Assembly (NCBI GenBank): GCA_014584305.1
Contig: JACTND010000096.1
Coordinates: 1 to 47,485 of the forward strand
Length of the DNA: 47,485 nt
Direction of reading: 5' to 3'
Origin: Planctomycetota bacterium
GTDB lineage: Bacteria; Planctomycetota; Planctomycetia; Pirellulales; Pirellulaceae
Shown here: positions 20,340 to 28,036 of the stretch, one piece after another
Position numbering within the stretch: position 1 is the first letter of the stretch
Layout of the letters: each line of letters starts with the position of its first letter
Translations under genes and position numbers: made by a program
Notes under the pieces: model-generated
Seen by the model: only the letters and a program-made list of their open reading frames with translations
Database searches by the model: none
What the model was told of the DNA's origin: nothing

Positions 20340-20385
20340 GCTTTGGCAATGCCGTAAAGTACGAGGTCGCCACGGTTGCCAAAGC
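20340..20385. terminator. Long hairpin between convergent genes
   Basis: GCTTTGGCAA at 20340-20349 and TTGCCAAAGC at 20376-20385 form a perfect 10-bp stem; after a 2-base bulge the stem continues with CCGT (20352-20355) and ACGG (20372-20375), leaving a 16-base loop. It stands between the stop codons of two convergent genes, the usual place for a bidirectional terminator. A smaller hairpin, CCCCG...CGGGG, precedes it around 20288-20307. Neither has a T tract. Confidence 0.5.
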
Positions 20386-20441
20386 GTGGGATTAATACCT
20401 CGGCGAGAGTGGCCATCGCAAGATCACGCTGTGCCTTGGCC

Positions 20442-21335
20442 CTAATCGCTAAACTCTGGATCGATAACGACCTCAGCGTTACCCTCCACCCAAAGGTCGC
20501 CAACTCGTTGCCTTACAAATAGTCTGAGTTCGCCATCGTTATCGGCTTCGCGTGGCCAAGGCAATAACAGATCCATGGATGTGGGGTCACCACCTCGATC
20601 CAGGAGCGCAGCAACTTGATCGCCCGTCAGTTCCCAAAATCCAATTCTCTGCTCGCCCGTGGCGCGGCACACATCCAACAGGCTCACCTGCACCGGCGTG
20701 GCCCGCATGACCCCAGCGGGTGACCGCACAATCACGCGCAATTTCGACTTTAGAGGTGCATTCGGTCCCGCTTCGTCCCAATACGAAAGTGCGGTGACGT
20801 CCAAATACTCATTGCTTGCGCTAGGAGGTGTGAGAATACCTGTCGATGCCGCGCTAGGTTGTTTGGTAAACGTCGCTTGCTCGCACGGAACTTCGCGATC
20901 GGCCTGCGCCATCTCTTGCCCGGCGCGGCCTAAACGTGGTGAACGAAATTCACTGTCGGGGCTGTGTAATTGCGCGTCCTCAGAGGGCCGGAAACTCTGA
21001 TCGTTCGCCGAAACGACTAAATGACGGTATGACGCACTGCCATTGTTGCGTTGTCCTAAGTAGATATCTTCGCAATTGGAATCGATGGGTGCAGCAAAGG
21101 GTGACTTTGATGACGGTGGCAACAGAAAGTCAATTTGCGGTTCGGAGCCAGTCGCCCGAATGTATTCCGATTTAAGTGCGAAGTACTGCGTTTGCAGATC
21201 CAGGATCTCGTTCTTGAGCAAGGCAATTTCTCGCCGTGCAGCCGGAGGCAATGAGCATCCGACCAGCCCAGCCAGTACCAACACAGCCCACCAGGGGTGG
21301 TATTTGTTCGTCGCACACATGCAGCTTTGACGCAT
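20442..21335 (-). CDS. Predicted lipoprotein of unknown function
   Basis: A 297-residue protein. The start at ATG 21335 (MRQSCMC) is preceded by TTAAGG; a second ATG at 21320 has no ribosome-binding site. The signal peptide ends in the lipobox LVGC (WAVLVLAGLVGCSLPP), so the mature protein begins at Cys28. Immediately after comes a short coiled coil (REIALLKNEILDLQTQYFALKSEYIRATG), then a low-complexity region and a C-terminal beta-rich domain (about residues 175-295; KSKLRVIVRSPAGVMRATPVQVSLLDV and FWELTGDQVAALLDRG). I do not recognise the family. It is separated from its upstream neighbour by more than 500 bases and is probably monocistronic. Confidence 0.65.
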   Translation of the reverse strand: MRQSCMCATNKYHPWWAVLVLAGLVGCSLPPAARREIALLKNEILDLQTQYFALKSEYIRATGSEPQIDFLLPPSSKSPFAAPIDSNCEDIYLGQRNNGSASYRHLVVSANDQSFRPSEDAQLHSPDSEFRSPRLGRAGQEMAQADREVPCEQATFTKQPSAASTGILTPPSASNEYLDVTALSYWDEAGPNAPLKSKLRVIVRSPAGVMRATPVQVSLLDVCRATGEQRIGFWELTGDQVAALLDRGGDPTSMDLLLPWPREADNDGELRLFVRQRVGDLWVEGNAEVVIDPEFSD

Positions 21336-21856
21336 AAACCAAAACCTTAAACCAAAAACACCATCCCCCTTCAATACCAATTCCCCCCGAGAAAAGAGGA
21401 GAACCAAAAAGGACTATTAAGGTGTGGCTCGGTCGAGAATTCCACGGAAATTCGGCCGTAATCGGTAATTACCCGGTAGGAATCTCGCACGTTCGGGTAA
21501 CGGGCGGTTCGGTTATCGGGCTGCTAGCGAGACGGCATCCATTTGGGGAGGTTGCCCAAAAAAGGAGCGTTTAGGCCGCGCCGGAAGAGCCCGCTTAACT
21601 TAGAACGAGAGATTAACGCCTCTCAACGGGATAATCGGCGCCGATCAACGAGACTTGAGCTACCCCGGACACTATTTTGCCTATTTTAACAATTCCATCT
21701 CATTTTCTGCGCTTGAATCCCGGCGCATGGCCGGTCGCGAGAATTCGTTGACCACGGCGACAACGCCCCCTCACAACGGACCGGAAAAGCGTTTCAGCCC
21801 ACGAAATCCAGGGAAATTGCGAGCCAGCAATAATGCCTGTCCTTTTTGGTGGGGGG
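21336..21856. other. Intergenic region of 521 bases without recognisable gene
   Basis: No open frame here carries family-like motifs or a credible start. It must contain the promoter of the lipoprotein gene on the minus strand and the 3' end of the PilZ-like transcript. I see a pair of near repeats, TTCGGGTAACGGG and TTCGGTTATCGGG around 21494-21521, but no clear terminator, tRNA or riboswitch fold. Confidence 0.4.
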
Positions 21857-22231
21857 TTAGGCGGTGCGGCCGACGCCGAGGAAGTGCCAGCCGGTCATGA
21901 AGAAGTTGTTACCAAAGGGTTTGGACCAACGACATTCCGCCAAGAGCGAAACGTCGTCTCCCTCGAGACGATGAATGCGGATCGTGGCAAACGAGCGGGC
22001 TTCGATTCGTTCGGATGTGATGATGCAGATCCCGTTGGAACAGATATTGCGACTGAAGCCAGGAAACTCGCGATCCGATTCCCTAAGGCGGATAGTGATC
22101 GGCCGCACCAGATGCTCGCGTATTGTCGATCGACGCTCTACCGCATCATAGCGGCAATCTTCAGCAAGCAGACGCTGGACAAGCTCAGCGACGACCGGAT
22201 TCGCTCCGTACAAATGGTCGGTGTGCATCAT
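21857..22231 (-). CDS. PilZ-like domain protein
   Basis: A 124-residue protein. The frame stays open far upstream, into the transporter gene, but that part is a shadow in another frame; ATG 22231 gives a compact protein (MMHTDHLYGANPVVAELVQ). There is no obvious ribosome-binding site, so the start is uncertain. The domain has the two c-di-GMP signatures of PilZ: RSTIR as RxxxR around residues 34-38 and NICSNG around 63-68, where the family expects (D/N)xSxxG, here with Cys instead of Ser. The final strands, AECRWSKPFGNNFFMTGWHF, also fit the fold. It would be a cytoplasmic c-di-GMP effector, placed after the transporter gene on the same strand. Confidence 0.6.
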   Translation of the reverse strand: MMHTDHLYGANPVVAELVQRLLAEDCRYDAVERRSTIREHLVRPITIRLRESDREFPGFSRNICSNGICIITSERIEARSFATIRIHRLEGDDVSLLAECRWSKPFGNNFFMTGWHFLGVGRTA

Positions 22232-22425
22232 GGCAAGGATTACTCGAACGGCATTCGCGATGCAGTGACTCCAATTGAATAGATAGGTCATGAACAACCA
22301 GAGGCCAGCGCAACTCAGGGGATTCGCTTTTTTGGCCACGGTATCCCAGGCAGATGTATCGATTGTAGCGGCGGCAACGCCATCGGAGACATTTCCTTGG
22401 CCGTTGGTCGCGCAATACTCGCCTG

Positions 22426-23745
22426 CTATTTGATCGCTCCGATGCCCTTCATGATCGCGATCCATCCCAAAGCACATGTCAAGACGATAACGGCAATACC
22501 GAGCACATTCCCGATCCATCGATTCCGATAGGTGCGCATCAATCCGGTATGGTTCACGACGATCAACAGGAACACGGCGATCAATGGGAGCACAATCCCG
22601 CCGGCGATTTGCGCGACTACAATCGCTTGGGCGGGACTCTTGGTTAGGAACACCGCTACCACCAAGCCACTGAACAGCACCATCATTGATACCGATCGAA
22701 ATCGCGAACTGCGCAGGTCGCGCCGCCATCCAAGCAAACCGCAGGCCGCATACGCTGCCGCCAACGGCGCTGTAATAGCGCTGGTCAAACCGGCAGCAGT
22801 CAATCCGACGGCAAACAGCAGCCTCGCTCCCGTTGAGCCCAGGGCAGGTTCGAGTTGCTGCGCCATACTAGCGCCCGACAGCTCCCCCGCGAAACCATAG
22901 AGGACGCTGGCCGCCGTTACCAAAATGGACATCGTCACCAAGCCTCCAATCGAAATAGAGACGAGAGAATCCATTCTGGCTAACGGCAACGAATCACTAA
23001 CGGGAAGAGTGGCCGGCCATTTCTCTTGCGCGACGCTGGCATGCAGGAAAAGGTTATAGGGTACGATCGTCGTTCCGACTAATGCCATCACAGTCAGCCA
23101 AGCTCCATCGGGAACCCGCGGCCGCACTAAGGCAGCGCCGATGGCGTACCAGTCGGGCTGGACCAAGACCGCCGTCACGACGAAGACGCCGCTCATCACA
23201 ACGACCAGGGCGATCAACGTGCGCTCGACCAGGACGTAACGACCGCGCCATAAGACACCAAAGGCGATTGCCCCGAGCACCAAGGGCCACAGATTGATTG
23301 ACGCGTCGGGCGCCATCTCCGGCGAGTTGTGGACTGTCGGTCCTGGCCAACTGAGCGACCATCCGGTTATGGCTTCCATTCCCAGGCGCGCCCCGGTGAG
23401 ATTGCCGGCTTGATATGCGGCATTGCCAAAGACGATGGCAGTGAATATCAACACCACGGCGGACCAGCGCGTCCCAGGTCGGCGCAGCACGATGCGGATC
23501 GCGTCACCTAACCCCAAGCGCGCGACGAGCCCGAGCCGGACCGCCATCTCTTGCAAGACCAACGTGGCCACAATGGCAAAAACCACCACCCACGTCAACG
23601 CGTACCCAAACTTCGCCCCTGCCGTGGTTGCCGTCGTTACCGTGCCAGGACCGATGAAGGCCGCGGTCACCAACAACCCTGGCCCCAGAATCTGCAATCG
23701 GGCCAGGAACCGCGGCAACAGGGTTGGAGGCGATGCGGGCTTCAA
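22426..23745 (-). CDS. Nramp-like divalent metal transporter with altered metal site
   Basis: A protein of about 439 residues with 11 or so hydrophobic helices. The best start is TTG 23745, which overlaps the TGA of the phosphofructokinase gene and would be translationally coupled to it; frames further upstream belong to that gene. The Nramp fold is clear from LGPGLLVTAAFIGPGTVTTATTAGAKFG-type helix 1 and the helix 6 segment VPYNLFLHASVAQEKW. In canonical Nramp proteins these are DPGN and MPH; here they read GPGT and VPY, so the Asp, Asn and Met that bind Mn2+ or Fe2+ are absent. It may move another ion, such as Mg2+, or use different ligands. A hydrophobic C-terminus ends in IMKGIGAIK. Confidence 0.8.
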   Translation of the reverse strand: MKPASPPTLLPRFLARLQILGPGLLVTAAFIGPGTVTTATTAGAKFGYALTWVVVFAIVATLVLQEMAVRLGLVARLGLGDAIRIVLRRPGTRWSAVVLIFTAIVFGNAAYQAGNLTGARLGMEAITGWSLSWPGPTVHNSPEMAPDASINLWPLVLGAIAFGVLWRGRYVLVERTLIALVVVMSGVFVVTAVLVQPDWYAIGAALVRPRVPDGAWLTVMALVGTTIVPYNLFLHASVAQEKWPATLPVSDSLPLARMDSLVSISIGGLVTMSILVTAASVLYGFAGELSGASMAQQLEPALGSTGARLLFAVGLTAAGLTSAITAPLAAAYAACGLLGWRRDLRSSRFRSVSMMVLFSGLVVAVFLTKSPAQAIVVAQIAGGIVLPLIAVFLLIVVNHTGLMRTYRNRWIGNVLGIAVIVLTCALGWIAIMKGIGAIK

Positions 23746-25049
23746 TCTTCGGCAACCTGCGTTTCCAGAAATCGTGCCAGACGATGGAAATCGCTGCCGG
23801 GCCGAATGTACCGCACAACAGTAACCATCGTATTTGGATCCACAAGGTTTGAGAATGGTTCGTAATGCAGTTCCAGCTGACCAGTAACGGAAACCATGAC
23901 GCCGTTGAGTCGTTCTTCCGCCAACGCCCGAAACGCGCCTACGCCGAGTTGACTTCCCAGCATCACGTCGAACGCATGAGGTTTGGCACAGCGCGATTCG
24001 TAACCGATCTGGAGTCCCTTGATACGGCGTTTCTTGCCGGTGACACGTGTGAATTCGGCGCTGACCAAATCCGAGAAGATGTCGCACAGATCGATCTCGG
24101 AAATAGAGATATGGCCGTGGTCGTCGCGACGTACGCCTTCCAGAAATCGGTGTGGCAGGAATTCCGCCAGTCCCTCGGCCAAGACGACAACGCCATATTC
24201 TTTTCCATCGCGCTCGCGCGCTACCATCGTCTTGACGATCCGGTGCACGACACGTTCCATATTCATAATAGGACGGGTCACAGTTCCTTCGGCGGTCGTG
24301 ATAGTTTCTTCGCTGCGAAACTCGCCAATGATGTCCTCCACGCTCACAACGAAGCTAGCTTCACCCGCAATCGCGGCGCCATAGGCCAGCCAACCCGCGC
24401 TGCGCCCCATCGTCTCGGCAATGAAATACGATCGCGTCACCTCGGCATCGTAGATCAGATTGCGTAACTCCGAAGCCAAAAAATCGACGGCCGTGAAAAA
24501 CCCAAAAGTAAAATCGATCCCGTGATAATCGTTATCGATGGTCTTCGGCAGGTGCACGATCGGGATCACTTTATCTGCCATCAAATTCAAATCCTGATAC
24601 ACCTTGAATTTATTGGCCGTCTTTAATGTGTCGTCTCCCCCAATCGAAATCAGCGCATCGATGTTGATTGAACGCAGACCATCATAGACACGACGAAAGG
24701 GTGCGGAGCGGTCCGGATCACGCAAACATTGGGGGCTATGGACGAGTTTTCCGGGATTGGTACGCGATGTTCCAATCAAAATGCCTTGAGAATTACGTGT
24801 CCGAGCCATCAGCTTGTGGGTCAAATGAATATAGTCGCGCCCCTCGACCAACGGATTATCCGGGCGGTATTCAACGAGGTTCGAGTAACCGTGCTTGATT
24901 CCGATTACTTGGACACCAGCTCGCAAAAATGACGTCGCCGCCGCGGAAATCACGGCATTTGCCGCTGGTGCCGGACCGCCGGCAAAAAGTATTCCCACAC
25001 GTTGAAATAATATCGCCGGCTTCTCGGGGTACGAAAGTGTATTGCTCAC
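23742..25049 (-). CDS. 6-phosphofructokinase, pyrophosphate-dependent type
   Basis: A 435-residue enzyme that phosphorylates fructose 6-phosphate in glycolysis. The substrate loop is GGPAPAANA (residues 24-32); the phosphoryl donor site reads GGDDT, whereas ATP enzymes have GGDGS/T, and the catalytic motif is PKTIDND, where ATP enzymes usually have a G after P. Both substitutions favour pyrophosphate as donor, a reversible reaction. MGRSAGWLAYGAA and EGLAEFLP are further family motifs. Start is GTG 25049 with a weak site (AGGA, 13 bases away). Its last bases overlap the transporter start. Confidence 0.9.
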   Translation of the reverse strand: MSNTLSYPEKPAILFQRVGILFAGGPAPAANAVISAAATSFLRAGVQVIGIKHGYSNLVEYRPDNPLVEGRDYIHLTHKLMARTRNSQGILIGTSRTNPGKLVHSPQCLRDPDRSAPFRRVYDGLRSINIDALISIGGDDTLKTANKFKVYQDLNLMADKVIPIVHLPKTIDNDYHGIDFTFGFFTAVDFLASELRNLIYDAEVTRSYFIAETMGRSAGWLAYGAAIAGEASFVVSVEDIIGEFRSEETITTAEGTVTRPIMNMERVVHRIVKTMVARERDGKEYGVVVLAEGLAEFLPHRFLEGVRRDDHGHISISEIDLCDIFSDLVSAEFTRVTGKKRRIKGLQIGYESRCAKPHAFDVMLGSQLGVGAFRALAEERLNGVMVSVTGQLELHYEPFSNLVDPNTMVTVVRYIRPGSDFHRLARFLETQVAED

Positions 25050-25350
25050 TGGGACAACTACAATCCTGAATGCAAATAAGTCAAAGCTCGCTGCTCAGCG
25101 GATTCCAACAACCGCGCGACCGCAGCGCTCGGATCCGTCCACGGTGGTCGTTTTTTTGCAACCAATATGATCGATTTGATTCTAAGGCCGCAGGCTTATG
25201 ACGCCAAGCGCGCTTTTCTACATTCTGCCGTACGCTCCGGGGTGAGTGCACAACAACAACCAATTGCAGCCGCGATCGCATGAGTTTCCTTTCCGTTAAC
25301 AGCGATCGCTTACCATTAACAGCCAATTAGCGGCGGAGCACTTGCCGCAA
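25050..25350. other. Intergenic region without recognisable gene
   Basis: About 300 bases between the YkgJ-like gene and the phosphofructokinase gene, both minus. It holds two GCGATCGC octamers (about 25273 and 25311) and the repeats GTTAACAGC/ATTAACAGC nearby. A seven-T run at 25150-25156 follows a weak CCGTCCACGG hairpin on the plus strand, where no gene would need it. No promoter is convincing. Confidence 0.35.
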
Positions 25351-25776
25351 CTAAATCTTGATGGCGCGCCGTTGCGATTCAATCGTATCGAGCTGATACA
25401 AACGTCCGCGCCCGCTGCCCGGACACTCTTGGCAGGTGCGTTCCCAGGCGGCCTCAGTTTTTAGGTTGGAATCCCAGAAGGGCCACGTGCGGCATTGCCG
25501 TGGACGGGCATCGTAAATCTGGCAGGTGCGCGACGCTGGATCGAGAAAAACACAATCGCCGTTCGGGAACTCGCGGAGACTCTGCCGTATCCCCACGCTG
25601 CGCACGAAATACTTCTCAAAATGCTCGACCTCCTCACCGAGCAATGCCGCGATCGCCTGAATTTCTTGTTGGTTAACCCACACGAATCCTGGAGCCCCAG
25701 AACAACAGTTGCCACATTGCGTGCAACTGAATCGCAACCCCGCCGCATACCATGGTTTCGCCTGATCGTTTTCCAT
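25351..25776 (-). CDS. YkgJ family cysteine-cluster protein
   Basis: A 141-residue protein with the characteristic cysteine arrangement of the YkgJ/zinc-iron-chelating family: FSCTQCGNCCSG at about residues 16-27, then CVFLDPASRTCQIYDARPRQCRTWPFW at about 75-101, and a C-terminal CQECPG. It probably binds an Fe-S cluster or zinc; no substrate is known for most members. There is no signal peptide. Start is ATG 25776. Upstream stands a long non-coding stretch shared with the divergent plus-strand gene. Confidence 0.88.
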   Translation of the reverse strand: MENDQAKPWYAAGLRFSCTQCGNCCSGAPGFVWVNQQEIQAIAALLGEEVEHFEKYFVRSVGIRQSLREFPNGDCVFLDPASRTCQIYDARPRQCRTWPFWDSNLKTEAAWERTCQECPGSGRGRLYQLDTIESQRRAIKI

Positions 25777-26222
25777 TGCATTTCCTCCGATGCAAGTGGA
25801 TTATAGCCGACGACTTGCGGTTGGGTATTCGAGTCATACGTCCTTGGATCCGCGCGTCTCGCGCGCTCGGCGCAGATCTCGCGCGCTCGGCGCGGGTCTC
25901 CCGACCCCGCCGCAAAGCATGACCGCCGGTCTCCATTAACCGTCATTTGTCTCGCCAGTTCGTCCAGAAATTCGAGCAAGGAGACTTTCGTTCCAGTGCT
26001 CGTGCAGGGTCAGGAGACCGTACAACGCGGAGACCCTCGCACAACTAAGGTTGCGGGAGACGCCAGCTTCGGTTGTGACAGAACCCTGTTGCGCGACAGC
26101 CGCCCGGCGGTTGCCCGAAAATCCGCCCGACATCGTGTAGAATGACACGCGCGTCCAAAAAGGAACCGTGACGGCCTGAGGTACGAGCCTCGTCCTCACC
26201 GTATTGGAGGGCGGATCATATA
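25777..26222. other. Intergenic region between divergent genes
   Basis: The 446 bases between the YkgJ-like gene and the LamG-like gene hold a tandem repeat (listed separately) and, at 26138-26143, TAGAAT preceded by TG, a possible -10 for the plus-strand gene; TTGCCC at 26111-26116 is 21 bases away, longer than usual for a -35. No gene is supported here. Confidence 0.35.
25857..25893. repeat. 17-bp direct repeat, two copies, 20-bp period
   Basis: TCTCGCGCGCTCGGCGC occurs at 25857-25873 and again at 25877-25893, with a TCTCCCGAC fragment following in the same phase. The repeat lies in the divergent intergenic spacer. I cannot connect it to a known element. Confidence 0.85.
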
Positions 26223-27101
26223 TTGAAGCGAGAGACAACCACCGTGCAAACCATTCGCCTGATGGCTTTGGCCTTTGTTTGTGGAATAACGTTGGTCGTT
26301 GCCGGGCACGCGCAACAAACGGACGACCGCATTGCCTCCAGTGGTGCCGCCCCCGATCGGCACAGCCAGGATTGGCCATTACTTTATGCCACATCATTCT
26401 CTGACGAATCGGCGCTGGAGCAGTGGGAATTCATCGGCGGCAATTGGAGTTGGCGAGCATGGGACCAGGAGGAAAAAGCGGGAGAGTTGGGAAAACTTGT
26501 ACTTACCAAAGCTCCGGACCGTTACACACCCCCCGTTCGCAGTCCGACTCAACTGGCAGTGCTCAAAGAGATTGCGGTCACGGATTTTCAACTGGACGTA
26601 TGGGTTTGCGCCACGCATCCGGTCTATGGCCATCGCGATGTTTGTGTTTACTTCGGCTACGTCGATCCTCAGCAATACTATTACGTCCATTTGGCCGATC
26701 AGACCGATGATCGCGCCAATCAGGTCTTTATTGTCAATCGCGCGGACCGATCGAAAATCAGTCGGAGCACCAGTGCTGGGACTCCTTGGGATGACCGGTC
26801 ACACCACGTGCGCGTGCGTCGAAACGCCGACACCGGTTCGATCGAGGTATTCTTTGATGACATGCGGCAACCCGTGATGACAGCGGAAGATCGAACCTTC
26901 CCGTCGGGGCGGATCGGGGTGGGATCGTTTGACGACGCGGCCGATTTCCACCGCGTCGAATTGCGCGGCGTCAAGCCCGCAGAGGCAGATCGTCAGGAAC
27001 TTCCAGTTCCATTTGCAGCATCCCCAAACCGTGCGTTTTGCCTTGGGCATCGGTTTTCAGGCTTTCGCTTCCACCGCCGCCCAAGGAATCTCGCAGGATA
27101 A
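26223..27101 (+). CDS. Secreted protein with a LamG/concanavalin-like domain
   Basis: A 292-residue protein from TTG 26223, with GGAGG 12 bases upstream; GTG 26244, with GAGAG 9 bases upstream, is an equally good start and would give the signal peptide MQTIRLMALAFVCGITLVVAGHA, cut before QQ. The domain from about residue 50 to 250 has the beta-sandwich pattern of concanavalin-A/LamG folds (FSDESALEQWEFIGGNWSW, FQLDVWVCATHPVYGHRDVCVYFG, GRIGVGSFDDAADFHRVELRG). After residue 250 the frame continues for about 40 residues, of which most overlap the opposite-strand AtuA-like gene, so the natural C-terminus may be this odd tail. The protein is probably exported and binds sugars or another surface ligand, but no catalytic residues stand out. 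Confidence 0.65.
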   Translation: MKRETTTVQTIRLMALAFVCGITLVVAGHAQQTDDRIASSGAAPDRHSQDWPLLYATSFSDESALEQWEFIGGNWSWRAWDQEEKAGELGKLVLTKAPDRYTPPVRSPTQLAVLKEIAVTDFQLDVWVCATHPVYGHRDVCVYFGYVDPQQYYYVHLADQTDDRANQVFIVNRADRSKISRSTSAGTPWDDRSHHVRVRRNADTGSIEVFFDDMRQPVMTAEDRTFPSGRIGVGSFDDAADFHRVELRGVKPAEADRQELPVPFAASPNRAFCLGHRFSGFRFHRRPRNLAG

Positions 27102-27312
27102 AATTCAATGCCAGCAGATTAGGCGCTTCGTAGCGGACCACGTCACCAGCACATATTTCAGAAAAATGTTGTTTCACGCGCTCGGGGGTCAAATGGGCGC
27201 GCAAGAACTCGTAAATGGCCGGGGTATAGGCGACAACCCCAACATTGCTGCCGTCCCCCTTGTCGCCGGACCGAGCATAGGCCAATTGGTTGAGACGAAC
27301 TTTGCGCGCCAT
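26971..27312 (-). CDS. AtuA-C-terminal-domain-like protein
   Basis: A 113-residue protein matching the small domain found at the end of AtuA-type proteins (acyclic terpene utilisation): KVRLNQLAYARSGDKGDGSNVGVVAYTP at the start, then VVRYEAPNLLALNFILRDSLGGGGS-type residues. The ATG at 27312 is bounded upstream by an in-frame stop 27 bases away, so this is the start and the domain stands alone. In other bacteria it is fused to, or next to, a DUF1446 protein, which is absent here. Its 3' end overlaps the plus-strand LamG-like gene by 131 bases. Function unknown. Confidence 0.8.
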   Translation of the reverse strand: MARKVRLNQLAYARSGDKGDGSNVGVVAYTPAIYEFLRAHLTPERVKQHFSEICAGDVVRYEAPNLLALNFILRDSLGGGGSESLKTDAQGKTHGLGMLQMELEVPDDLPLRA

Positions 27313-27512
27313 GACATTTGGTCCAAAACTTGACGATCAAACACGTCGCCGAAGGACGCGAACGGATGCATTCCACCGCGCGTCCAGACGAGAACCAGCC
27401 GTTGTCTTTTCCTACCGTTCGCCGATCGATCCACGGCTATTGTCGCCGATCGCTCCGCCGGTCAGCAACATCAACGGCCATACGCTCATCGTCCGTGAAC
27501 GGTGATGCAATT

Positions 27513-27764
27513 TTATATCTTGCCGGAATCAATTAGCCAAGGCAGCGCCGAACCGCTGAAGTTGCCAAGGATATTGGCGAATAGCAGCGCGATCGCGAGA
27601 AGGATACAGATCAAGGAAAACGCCAACATGTACTCGTACACATTCAGCGACATAATCCGTTCGATAATGGACCTTTTGGCTACTGCGGCGTCGCCTGCCG
27701 ACGATTCCTCGGATGTCTGGCCGACGCGCGATTCAATATCGGAACTAATCGGGGCGTCGGACAT
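27513..27764 (-). CDS. Small single-pass membrane protein
   Basis: An 83-residue protein beginning at ATG 27764 (MSDAPISSD), with GGAG 8 bases upstream; a longer reading to 27803 lacks a site. An acidic and Ser-rich N-terminus is followed by a helix at about residues 44-66 (YEYMLAFSLICILLAIALLFANIL). It is the last gene of a three-gene minus-strand operon with two other membrane proteins. I do not know the family. Confidence 0.65.
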   Translation of the reverse strand: MSDAPISSDIESRVGQTSEESSAGDAAVAKRSIIERIMSLNVYEYMLAFSLICILLAIALLFANILGNFSGSALPWLIDSGKI

Positions 27765-27808
27765 GTGTGATCTCCAAATCAGGGAACTGCGGTGGTCAAT
27801 CAACTCAA

Positions 27809-28036
27809 CTACATCTGGTTCGCCGTAACAAACAAAATGATGCTGGCGACCGTCAAGAATACAAGAGCCACAATCATGAAAACGGTGTAAATCGAAAATG
27901 GCTGTTTGCCGATCACCACGTGTCGCCGGCGGGGCGGTGCCTGAACCGGAGCACCAGTATCCGACAGCATCGCAGGGGATGACGACAATTCTCCCGAATC
28001 GACCAAAACGTCAGCGTCAGAACTTGGTCGTGACAT
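27809..28036 (-). CDS. Small single-pass membrane protein
   Basis: A 75-residue protein from ATG 28036, which lies inside the last codons of the preceding gene (20-base overlap), so translation is probably coupled. After a basic stretch (PPRRRHVVIGKQ) there is one helix at about residues 50-70 (IYTVFMIVALVFLTVASIILFVTA). It is similar in layout, not in sequence, to the downstream gene. Function unknown. Confidence 0.65.
   Translation of the reverse strand: MSRPSSDADVLVDSGELSSSPAMLSDTGAPVQAPPRRRHVVIGKQPFSIYTVFMIVALVFLTVASIILFVTANQM

Noticed and set aside
22232-22729. N-terminal extension of the PilZ-like frame
   Set aside because: It runs through the transporter gene in another frame and shows no family similarity; the compact start at 22231 is preferred.
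25273-25318. GCGATCGC octamers as a possible special site
   Set aside because: The octamer is a self-complementary word and common in many GC-rich genomes; two copies in a spacer give no evidence of function.
25936-26397. Minus-strand open frame in the divergent spacer
   Set aside because: It overlaps the LamG-like gene, has no motif, and its composition is that of non-coding antisense.
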